The position numbers were made by a program, and so were the translations under genes. From Chrysochromulina parva (lineage: Eukaryota; Haptophyta; Prymnesiales; Chrysochromulinaceae), in contig PJAB01002180.1 in assembly GCA_002887195.1 (NCBI GenBank), forward strand, positions 1 through 10,088: 10,088 nucleotides of DNA. The letters are read 5' to 3'. Under the pieces are notes generated by a model. The model did no database searches. It was given only the letters and a program-made list of their open reading frames with translations, and had not been told where the DNA came from. The first letter of the stretch is position 1, and each line of letters starts with the position of its first letter. Of this stretch, positions 1 through 5,147 are shown in pieces.

Positions 1-59
1 ACTCTGGCCCATGATTTGTGATCTGTTCTGAGCGAAGAGCTTGCGCTCTCCGTGCACAG

Positions 60-402
60 GTGGATCTCGACGGCTATGCGCTGCCCATCAAGAAGCTTAA
101 GGGCACCGAGCCAGTCGAGTCGCTCGACCTCTCTCACAAAGGCCTCGGTGTTGCCTCCGCCATCGTGATCGCCTCACTGATCGGCGTCAACGGCGTGCTG
201 ACGGAAATCGAGTAAGTTTGCCCAGATCTCGAACTCCCCTGCATACCTGCTATCCAGATACCTGGATACGCTGCGCAAAGTGATTGATCATCCATCTACC
301 CTTGTGCCGCGCAGTCTTCGTAGCAACTATCTCGAAGAGGAAGGGTGGGCCTCGATTCGTAATGCAGTGCAAGGAAAGGCTGGCTTTCAATTGCAACTGT
401 GA
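60..402 (+). CDS. Leucine-rich-repeat protein, C-terminal two exons (5' end outside window)
   Basis: I read two exons, 60-211 and 315-402, joined by an intron at 212-314. The first follows a CTCTCCGTGCACAG acceptor and encodes VDLDGYALPIKKLKG, then the LRR phrase VESLDLSHKGLG and a second repeat ending in NGVLTEI. The donor GTAAGT at 212-217 splits a codon after GA. The acceptor GCCGCGCAG ends at 314 and the next T completes Asp, so the reading continues as LTEIDLRSNYLEEEGW and stops at TGA 400-402 after FQLQL. The join restores a canonical LxxLDLxxN repeat, which is strong evidence for the intron. The family is RNI-like LRR proteins, usually a protein-binding scaffold; no ligand or location can be inferred. 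The start and earlier exons lie upstream of the window. An unspliced reading would stop at TAA 213-215, inside the donor. The exact acceptor at 59 is less certain because the frame stays open upstream. Confidence 0.85.
212..314 (+). other. Spliceosomal intron of the LRR gene
   Basis: This 103-nt GT-AG intron begins with the consensus GTAAGT and ends with a short pyrimidine-containing stretch and GCGCAG. It is phase 2 (the codon is split GA|T). Its removal joins two halves of one leucine-rich repeat in frame. Confidence 0.8.
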
Positions 403-560
403 GGTGTGTGCCATTGCATGAATTAAGCTTGAAGCGGCACTCGGAGTGAACTATAGTGTCGGTAGCGAGCAGTAACGTTAGTTGGAAGGTCAGAAGGGTC
501 ATACATGATTGTCGTTCATACCGGCGCAAAAACACCGCCGTCGAAAACGCACCCGCGACC
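403..560. other. Gene-free spacer downstream of the LRR gene
   Basis: The stretch has lower GC than its surroundings and holds the 3' flank of the LRR gene. I see no canonical polyadenylation hexamer, no RNA gene and no convincing open frame. A minus-strand frame is open through it, but its residues here lack the composition seen further upstream on that strand, and beyond this point it only shadows the LRR exon. Confidence 0.5.
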
Positions 561-751
561 CGGGCCATAAAATTGTACGAGACAGCCAGTATAGATCGCG
601 CTGGCGTCTGAAGAGTCGCCAGCAGATCGCGCTGGACATATTGCAAGTAGAGTCGCTCGTGCGCCAGGTAGGAGGAGAGGAAGCCTGTTCGCCCCTCGAG
701 CCAGCGATCGAGCGGGGCCCACGCGTACTCGAGGCGCACCTCCACCAGCAT
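500..751 (-). pseudogene. Coding-like minus-strand island, unknown family (part of a broken gene?)
   Basis: Reading leftwards from ATG 749-751, the minus strand encodes a protein-like segment (LVEVRLEYAWAPLDRWLEG, then TGFLSSYLAHERLYLQYVQR). It is rich in aromatic and Leu residues and has GC-rich third positions for about 55 codons, unlike the surrounding spacer. The quality falls off after about position 560. The frame itself stays open to 296, but the last part only shadows the plus-strand LRR exon. I cannot assign a family. It lies on the same strand as, and downstream of, the 919-1441 island, separated from it by decamer repeats, so the two may be parts of one interrupted gene. A chance open frame is the alternative. 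Confidence 0.3.
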
Positions 752-757
752 GCAAGC

Positions 758-935
758 TCATCAGAGGTCATCAGCGATCCTCAGAGGTCCTCAAAGGTAC
801 CTCAAAGGCCATCTTCAGACTGGGATGCAGGCGTATTCGAGGCACACCTGGCCATCAGTGGCCATCAAGGTGGCCATCAGTGGCCATCAGTGGCAATCAG
901 TGGCAATCAGATGTGGCTTCACTGGCTATCAGATG
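758..935. repeat. Degenerate decamer array 1 (GGCCATCAGT-type)
   Basis: Imperfect 10-bp units of the form GGCCATCAGT, GGCAATCAGT and GGTCATCAGA are densest at 850-912 and decay on both sides. A 19-bp stretch inside it (about 831-849) repeats, with two mismatches, 723-741 (GCGTAYTCGAGGCRCACCT), so flanking gene sequence appears to have been duplicated along with the array. Confidence 0.8.
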
Positions 936-1129
936 CATCTGCAGACTCGAGGCGTCCCTGGCGCGCGTATTCCGCATAGGCATTCGGGGGCAACCCCAGC
1001 ACCGCAATATCGGCGTCCAAACCGTGTGCCAAATCCGCCTTCGCTTCGCCTTTGAAGTGCGTCGCCGTCCGTTCGTAGTACGATGAGCGCGGCGCGGCGA
1101 CGATGTCCACGTCGTCAGGCGAGAGCATT

Positions 1130-1239
1130 GGGCGAGAGTTTCGTCGCTGTACATGTACCTGATGAGAGGGAGATCATCAGTTAGGTCATCAGAGGTCATC
1201 AGAGAGGTTTACAGAGAGGTCGGGCGAGAGTTTCGTCGC
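1130..1239. repeat. 18-bp direct repeats flanking a decamer insertion
   Basis: GGGCGAGAGTTTCGTCGC occurs exactly at 1130-1147 and 1222-1239. The 74 bp between them (1148-1221) contain several decamer-type units (GGTCATCAGA) plus GTACATGTAC. This is the arrangement expected from an insertion or slippage that duplicated its target. Confidence 0.85.
1159..1212 (-). other. Candidate 54-nt intron built from decamer units
   Basis: On the minus strand this segment starts GTAAAC and ends CTCCCTCTCATCAG, with a CTAAC branch-point-like motif (plus 1180-1184) about 20 nt before the AG. It is phase 0 and contains an in-frame TGA, so it must be removed if the gene is read through. Its middle is made of TCTGATGACC-type units. 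No transcript evidence is available here. Confidence 0.4.
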
Positions 1240-1463
1240 GCATGGAGCACCGAAGCGGCGCCACATTTCGGCAAAACGCATCTCGTTGTGCGAGGCGCTC
1301 GGGTCGTAGACAGACGGCATCACGGAAGAATGCGGCCAGCTTGACCCAGCTTGACAAGCAGCGGGCGCTGCAGCAGGCCACGGGAAGGCCACGGGCTTCG
1401 AGGGCTTCGATGCGAGCCAGCAGCGCCTTCACGTGCTCCATCGAGTGGTACCTAATTAGGGAG

Positions 1464-1850
1464 TCCATCAGAGGCCATCAGAGGCCATCAGAGGTCATCA
1501 GAGGCCATCATAGGCCATCAGAGGCGATCAGAATCACAGTGGCGATCAGTGGCGATCAGTGGCGATCAGAGGCGATCAGAGGCGATCAGTTTTTCAGTGG
1601 CCATCGGTGGCCATCAGAGGCCATCAGAGGCCATTTGGTGCTATCAGTGGCCATCAGTGGTCATCAGAGGCCATCTGAGGCCATCTGAGGCCATCTGAGG
1701 CCATCAGAGGTCATCAGAGGCCATCAGAGGCCAGATTAGAGGCCATCAGAGGCCGTCTGAGGCAATCAGTGGCCATCAGAGGTCATCAGAGGTCATCTGA
1801 CAGAGGGCTGGCATCAGAGGTCATCAGCAACCATCAGCGGCAATCACGTA
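1464..1850. repeat. Long decamer minisatellite, array 2 (GGCCATCAGA)
   Basis: About 35 imperfect 10-bp units run through this stretch. GGCCATCAGA is the commonest form. There are local blocks of GGCGATCAGT (about 1543-1585), GGCCATCTGA (about 1669-1704) and GGTCATCAGA, and a few indels such as a TTTTT at 1591. Ten is not a multiple of three, so any translation cycles through all frames with a 10-residue period. Nothing supports translation. The local homogenisation of variants suggests recent slippage or unequal exchange. Confidence 0.95.
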
Positions 1851-1858
1851 CCACATAA

Positions 1859-2277
1859 GAGATAAGTACCACAGCGCTCGAGAGTGCCTCGAGTTGTGCG
1901 CACGTGTGAGGTCGGTGTGTCGTGTCAGTAGATAAGTACCGCAGGATGGAGCTGAGCACGCAGCTCATCGCACATCGGTCATTCGCACAGGGTGCCTCGT
2001 TGTGTCACGTGTGTCTTGTGTGGTTCCTTCCCACCCCAACCACCCTTAAGGCTAAATTTAGCCTCGTACCTGCAACCTGGAGCACGACCTTTACCCGAAA
2101 TGGTATACATCGGCAAATCAAGGGCGGCCGCTATGGGGCACCCGCAGCGGCACAGCGCTCGAAAGTGCGCATCGCAGCGCTCGAGAGTGCCCAGGAGAAC
2201 GCTCTAAAGTGCCCAGAACCACAGCGCTCGAGAGTGCCCATCACAGCGCTCGAGAGACAGTGCCCAGGAGAGCGCGC
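1859..2277. repeat. Gene-poor stretch with a 20-24 bp minisatellite (CAGCGCTCGAGAGTGCCC)
   Basis: At least five copies of a CACAGCGCTCGAGAGTGCCC-like unit lie at 2151-2170, 2173-2192, 2199-2214 (truncated), 2220-2239 and 2242-2267 (with a 4-bp insertion). A solitary copy lies at 1870-1889. AGATAAGTACC is duplicated at about 1859 and 1929, indicating an older local duplication. Plus-strand open frames here have no protein-like composition and I call no gene. Confidence 0.7.
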
Positions 2278-3183
2278 TCAGATCGCATCGAGGATGGCCT
2301 TGCGCTTCGAATCGTACTCCTCCTGGCTAATCAGCTGAAGCTTAAGGAGCTCAGCGAGCTCTGCCATACGCTCGCGCGACGAGGCGGCGCGTGCTGGCGG
2401 CGGCGCGGCTGGCGGCGCGGCTGGCGCCGCGGCGAGCGCGGGGCGTTGCCGGCCGGTGCTCGTCGCCCGATACGGCGCGCCGTCCCCCACAGGCGCCTGG
2501 TCCGCTCCCGGTTGGAAGCCCACCCTCCGCGGCGAAGGCGGCCGCGCGCTCCCTCGGGCGCTGTACGGCGCGCCGTCTCGGGCGCTGGACGACGCGTCGT
2601 CTCGGGCGGAAGGCGGCCGCGCGCTCCCTCGGGCGCTGCTCGAGACGGCGGCGCCCGAGACGGCGCCACCGCCCGTGCGACTGGAGGGGGGCGCCGTGCC
2701 GGGCGCCGCGGAGCCTCGACGGGGGGACGGGGCGCTGGGCGGCGCGCCGTCTCGGGCGCTGGGCGGCGCGCCGTCTCGGGCGCTGGACGGCGCGTCGTCT
2801 CGGGCGCTGGGCGGCCCTGCTCGCGGCGAGATGGCGCGAGCAGCGCTCTGCGGACGCACTCGGCTGCCACTGCCACTGCCACTGCCACTGCCACTGCCAC
2901 TGCCGCTGCCGCTGCCGCTGCCGCTGCCGCTGCCTGCCTCGCAATAGAGGTGGGGCGAGGCGGCGCGCAACGCTCGCTGTAGACGCTCCCGCGGCGTGTA
3001 CTCTGCCGGACCGCCTTCCCCCACGCCCCCCCCCACCCCGCCGTCGTCGTCGTCGCCGCCGCCGCCGCCGTCGTCATCGTCGAAATCATCGTCGCTAGCG
3101 CCGCCTCTGCCACTGCTGCGCCCGAGCCGGCCGCTACCACTACCTCCACCACTAGTACTACTTTGGGCGCGTCCAGGCGACAT
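2278..3183 (-). CDS. Low-complexity disordered protein with C-terminal SHOCT-like helical hairpin
   Basis: Read from ATG 3183 (context AACATGT, A at -3) to TGA 2278-2280, this is 301 residues. In order: a Gly/Ser-rich start; an acidic run (DDDFDDDD, Gly5, DDDD); a short ordered piece (YTPRERLQRALRAASPHLYC); an uninterrupted Gly-Ser dipeptide tract; repeats of about eight residues on SARDGAPP and GSARPPS; an Ala/Pro linker; and the C terminus ELAELLKLQLISQEEYDSKR followed by KAILDAI. The last part fits the SHOCT pattern (Leu-rich helix, hydrophobic-Ile-Ser/Thr-x-Glu-Glu-Tyr/Phe turn, Lys-rich helix), a short module often at the ends of unrelated proteins. No enzymatic motif, signal peptide or membrane segment is visible. 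The frame stays open to a TGA near 3330 without another ATG, so an upstream exon joined at a CTCGTCTCAG acceptor (about 3300) is possible. Function is unknown; all six frames here are rich in spurious open frames because of composition. Confidence 0.6.
   Translation of the reverse strand: MSPGRAQSSTSGGGSGSGRLGRSSGRGGASDDDFDDDDGGGGGDDDDGGVGGGVGEGGPAEYTPRERLQRALRAASPHLYCEAGSGSGSGSGSGSGSGSGSGSGSGSRVRPQSAARAISPRAGPPSARDDAPSSARDGAPPSARDGAPPSAPSPRRGSAAPGTAPPSSRTGGGAVSGAAVSSSARGSARPPSARDDASSSARDGAPYSARGSARPPSPRRVGFQPGADQAPVGDGAPYRATSTGRQRPALAAAPAAPPAAPPPARAASSRERMAELAELLKLQLISQEEYDSKRKAILDAI
2556..2836. repeat. Coding minisatellite of about 24 bp (SARDGAPP units)
   Basis: Repeats on CGCTGGGCGGCGCGCCGTCT plus CGGG are most regular at about 2734-2815 (three adjacent 24-bp units) and more diverged at 2556-2640. 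They keep the frame of the minus-strand gene and encode SARDGAPP/SARDDAPS. Confidence 0.75.
2865..2930. repeat. Hexanucleotide microsatellite, (TGCCAC)6(TGCCGC)5
   Basis: Eleven perfect 6-bp units fall into two uniform blocks that switch once, at 2900/2901. In the minus-strand gene both blocks encode Gly-Ser, with Ser written AGT in one and AGC in the other, so the two blocks are synonymous. Confidence 0.95.
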
Positions 3184-3360
3184 GTTCCCCCGCTGCGCGC
3201 GAGGGGCACTCGAGCGTCGCACCGCGTCCGCCGGCGCCGCCTGCCGTGAACGGATAGCCTCAGCGGACGTGTGATGCACGGCGCGCTGCTGGCGCGCTGA
3301 GACGAGATGCGCCCAGGACGGCGCTCGTCAGCACGGACTCGATGACACTCCATCGATGGC

Positions 3361-3480
3361 ACTCAGAAGCAATCGCAGGCACTCAGATGCCATCGCGGAC
3401 ACTCAGAGGCCATCTCGGACACTCAGAAGCCATCGCGGGCACTCAGAGGCCATCACGGGCACTCAGAGGCCATCACGGGC
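3361..3480. repeat. Array of six 20-bp units containing the decamer core
   Basis: Six contiguous 20-bp units of the form ACTCAGAGGCCATCACGGGC start at 3361, 3381, 3401, 3421, 3441 and 3461. The last two are identical and divergence grows towards 3361; a further partial unit lies just upstream. Each unit contains CAGAGGCCATC, the core of the decamer family at 1464-1850. The last unit overlaps the 3' end of the zinc-finger gene and supplies its stop codon. Confidence 0.95.
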
Positions 3481-4540
3481 AGCCCTGACCTTGCTCGAAG
3501 AACGCCTCCGCCTCCGCTTTGCCCACGCTCGACGAGGAATGCATGCGCGCGAGCGCGCCCAGCTTGCATGCAGCTGCGGACTGCTTGGGCGACGGGAAGG
3601 CGATGTGCGGCTGTGTCGAGGCATCGTCATCGTCCGTTGCCGCGCAGCCGCGCGAAGGTGGTGGCTTGTGGCCGTCGGCAAAATGTCCCTTGCCGCACGA
3701 ACGGAGATGGACGGGGAGACGATCGGGTAGGAAAGTGCGTCCGCAGTGCGGGCACGGGACGAGCGTGTCGGTCTGGAACTGCTCCCACGAGGCCGCATTG
3801 TACGCAGCCCACTCCTTGGAACCAGGGGCTAGGCCGTCGGGCATTGGGACAGCCGACTCTGGCGCCTTCTGACCGGGGTGCTCCCTCTCCCACTTCTCCC
3901 GGCATGCCTTGACGTGGATGGCGAGCGACGAGGTGCCAAACTGGCGCCCGCACAGGTGGCAGGAAGGCAGGCGCGGCGGACCGCCCGGCACGACGCGCTG
4001 ACGGCCCGCCGAGGCTGAGCGTTGCCTGCCTGCCGACGAAGAACGGTCAGAAGCCGCGCCGCCGCCGCCGCCTCCGTCCTCATCCCGCTTTAGCGGCTTG
4101 AAGGGTGGCGGTGGCGCGTCCCGCCGCTGCCGCGCGGACAGGCCCAGCTTGCCCTCGGGCGACGGCTGCTGCCGCTCTTCCTCTCCACCGGCGAGGGACG
4201 AACGCGGCTTGTGGCCGTTTGCAAAATGACCTTGGCCGCACGAGCGAAGGTGCACCTGGAGCCGGTCGGGCAAGAAGGTGCGCCCGCAGTGCGGGCACGG
4301 CTGCAGCGTGTCGCTGTTGAACTTGGCCTGTGCCGCCTCGTTGAACTCGCGCCACTCGCGCGAGCCCGGCTTCGCGTTCGATGGCATGTCGACGGCCGGC
4401 TGCGGCGCCGGTCTGCCGTGCTCGCGCTCCCAGCGTTCCGTGCACGCCTTGACGTGGATTGGCAACGAGGACGTGCCGAACTGCCGATTGCACAGGTGGC
4501 AGAAGGGCAGCGGCGGCGGGCCGCCACCCTTGCTGAACAT
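3473..4540 (-). CDS. Four-finger C2HC zinc-finger protein (ZC2HC1-like)
   Basis: This is an intact 355-residue frame from ATG 4538-4540 (G at -3) to TGA 3473-3475. Four zinc fingers share the exact spacing C-x2-C-x11-H-x3-C: residues 14/17/29/33, 82/85/97/101, 194/197/209/213 and 263/266/278/282. Fingers 1 and 3 share CHLCxRQFGTSSL, and fingers 2 and 4 share PCPHCGRTFLPDRL. The protein is therefore a duplicated two-finger module (about 10-112 and 190-293), joined by a charged Ser/Gly/Arg-rich linker and followed by a disordered acidic, then Ser/Ala-rich tail. The fingers match the C2HC-type zf family of ZC2HC1 proteins, which are widespread in eukaryotes and poorly characterised; a role in flagellate or RNA-related processes would be a guess. 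No signal peptide or membrane segment is seen. The final codons and the stop lie in a 20-bp repeat unit, so the original C terminus may have been replaced. Confidence 0.9.
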   Translation of the reverse strand: MFSKGGGPPPLPFCHLCNRQFGTSSLPIHVKACTERWEREHGRPAPQPAVDMPSNAKPGSREWREFNEAAQAKFNSDTLQPCPHCGRTFLPDRLQVHLRSCGQGHFANGHKPRSSLAGGEEERQQPSPEGKLGLSARQRRDAPPPPFKPLKRDEDGGGGGGAASDRSSSAGRQRSASAGRQRVVPGGPPRLPSCHLCGRQFGTSSLAIHVKACREKWEREHPGQKAPESAVPMPDGLAPGSKEWAAYNAASWEQFQTDTLVPCPHCGRTFLPDRLPVHLRSCGKGHFADGHKPPPSRGCAATDDDDASTQPHIAFPSPKQSAAACKLGALARMHSSSSVGKAEAEAFFEQGQGCP

Positions 4541-4700
4541 GGCAAAGGTCCTTCACACACCTCCTACACACACAGAACAGAGTTTTCCTGCGGTGCAGGG
4601 GACTTAGACGATACCTCAACCTGGATACGTTGTGAGACGAGTTGCGGATGGTTCGCATCTCGATCCGCCACGTTCGCGGCAGCGTGATCAAGAAGGCCAC

Positions 4701-4708
4701 TTTATAAA
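4701..4708 (-). promoter_or_regulatory. TATA-like element upstream of the zinc-finger gene
   Basis: TTTATAAA reads TATAAA on both strands and lies about 160 bp upstream of the zinc-finger ATG in an AT-rich patch. The position suits a core promoter with a 5' UTR of about 130 nt. Motif match only; haptophyte core promoters are poorly defined. Confidence 0.25.
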
Positions 4709-4741
4709 CTTTACAATTGTACATGTACATTTACAATTGTA

Positions 4742-4830
4742 CTCCACGCTCTCCCAGAACCATCGTCGCCCGGTAAAGTCCTAAACATGTAGACTTTACC
4801 GGGCGACGTTGGTTCTGGGAGAGCGTCGAG
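4742..4830. mobile_element. 89-bp fold-back MITE-like element with TA target duplication
   Basis: Arms 4742-4780 and 4792-4830 are inverted repeats of 39 bp with only two mismatches, around an 11-nt loop (CTAAACATGTA). The arms begin CTCCACGCTCTCCCAGAACC. The element is bordered on each side by TA (4740-4741 and 4831-4832), and the symmetry stops exactly there. Near-perfect palindromy, small size, CTCC-type ends and TA borders fit a Stowaway/Tc1-mariner-type MITE. It encodes no protein and would depend on a transposase elsewhere. A transcribed hairpin giving small RNAs is an alternative or additional possibility. Confidence 0.65.
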
Positions 4831-4854
4831 TAAATGTTTCTCAGCGTGATGTGA

Positions 4855-4989
4855 GGGACATACGCGCTAAGACTTATATGTCCCAGACACGAGAAGGGGT
4901 GTGGGACGTCTATTGTTACAATAGTCTATTGTGGGTCTACATGTACATTACTACAATGTTCATATAGTGTGGTGGGTCGCCACATTGTA
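4855..4989. repeat. Cluster of three short AT-rich inverted repeats
   Basis: Perfect short stems lie close together: GGGACATA/TATGTCCC (4855-4862 with 4877-4884), CTATTGT-T-ACAATAG (4910-4924, followed by another CTATTGT), and TACAATGT/ACATTGTA (4952-4959 with 4982-4989). They may be cruciform or regulatory sites in the divergent promoter, or relics of older fold-back elements. Confidence 0.5.
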
Positions 4990-5147
4990 CAAGTACGGGT
5001 TATGTTTGTTTGCTCTCGCGCATGCAAAGCCAATCAACGTAAAGTTGAGTTGCGTCAAATCTGCGCTCTTCTTCGACACGCGGCGACCGGTCCAGGACCT
5101 GGACGCCTTTCCTGCTAGTTTTCTGTACACTACGTGATCTCTGCAAG

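Larger units (their letters stand above)
919..1441 (-). pseudogene. Broken minus-strand gene remnant of unknown family, interrupted by decamer DNA
   Basis: Three coding-like pieces follow each other on the minus strand. Piece 1 starts at ATG 1441 (MEHVKALLARIEALEARG, a helical Leu/Glu segment). Piece 2, in another frame, covers about 1320-1213 (SVYDPSASHNEMRFAEMW, then RRFGAPCATKLSPD). Piece 3 covers 1158-919 (MLSPDDVDIVAAPRSSYYER, then HGLDADIAVLGLPPNAY). Pieces 1 and 2 need a frameshift or an unseen short intron. Pieces 2 and 3 are in phase across a candidate 54-nt intron. LSPD occurs at the end of piece 2 and again at the start of piece 3, as if one uninterrupted SPDDVDIV region had been split by an insertion with local duplication. 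I recognise no catalytic motif or family. Decamer arrays lie on both sides. It could be a pseudogene or a functional gene with extra introns. Confidence 0.4.
4541..5147. other. Divergent intergenic region between the zinc-finger and Pro/Gln-rich genes
   Basis: This 607-bp region separates two outward-facing start codons and should hold both promoters. It is clearly more AT-rich than the genes. It holds a tandem TTTACAATTGTAC (4710-4722 and 4730-4742), a TATA-like TTTATAAA at 4701-4708, the fold-back element 4742-4830, a cluster of short hairpins at 4855-4989, and a CCAAT motif at 5030-5034, about 115 bp before the plus-strand ATG. I see no open frame of protein-like composition. Confidence 0.7.

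Noticed and set aside
1242..1688. Plus-strand open frame with a GHQRPSEAIR-like 10-residue periodic peptide
   Set aside because: The peptide is simply the decamer read through three frames. No start context, flanking domain or splice signal supports translation, although gene predictors would often call it.
1464..1850. CRISPR array
   Set aside because: Units are contiguous 10-mers with no unique spacers, in eukaryotic DNA.
1922..2338. 138-codon plus-strand frame across the CAGCGCTCGAGAG minisatellite
   Set aside because: Its composition is not protein-like, it runs through the minisatellite, and it ends antisense to the 3' end of the SHOCT-like gene.
2331..3362. 343-codon Arg/Ala-rich minus-strand frame overlapping the SHOCT-like gene
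   Set aside because: It is an alternative frame of the same GC-rich repeats. The chosen frame ends in a recognisable helical module and has balanced acidic and Gly/Ser segments; this one is arginine-rich noise.
4742..4830. Rho-independent bacterial-type terminator
   Set aside because: The stem is far too long, no T-run follows, and the surrounding genes are eukaryotic and divergent; a MITE explains the TA borders better.
1149..4945. Recurrent GTACATGTAC/TACATGTA palindromes (1149-1158, 4719-4728, 4938-4945) as a shared regulatory site
   Set aside because: Short palindromes in AT-rich spacer occur easily by chance, and one copy lies inside the candidate repeat intron; no consistent position relative to starts.
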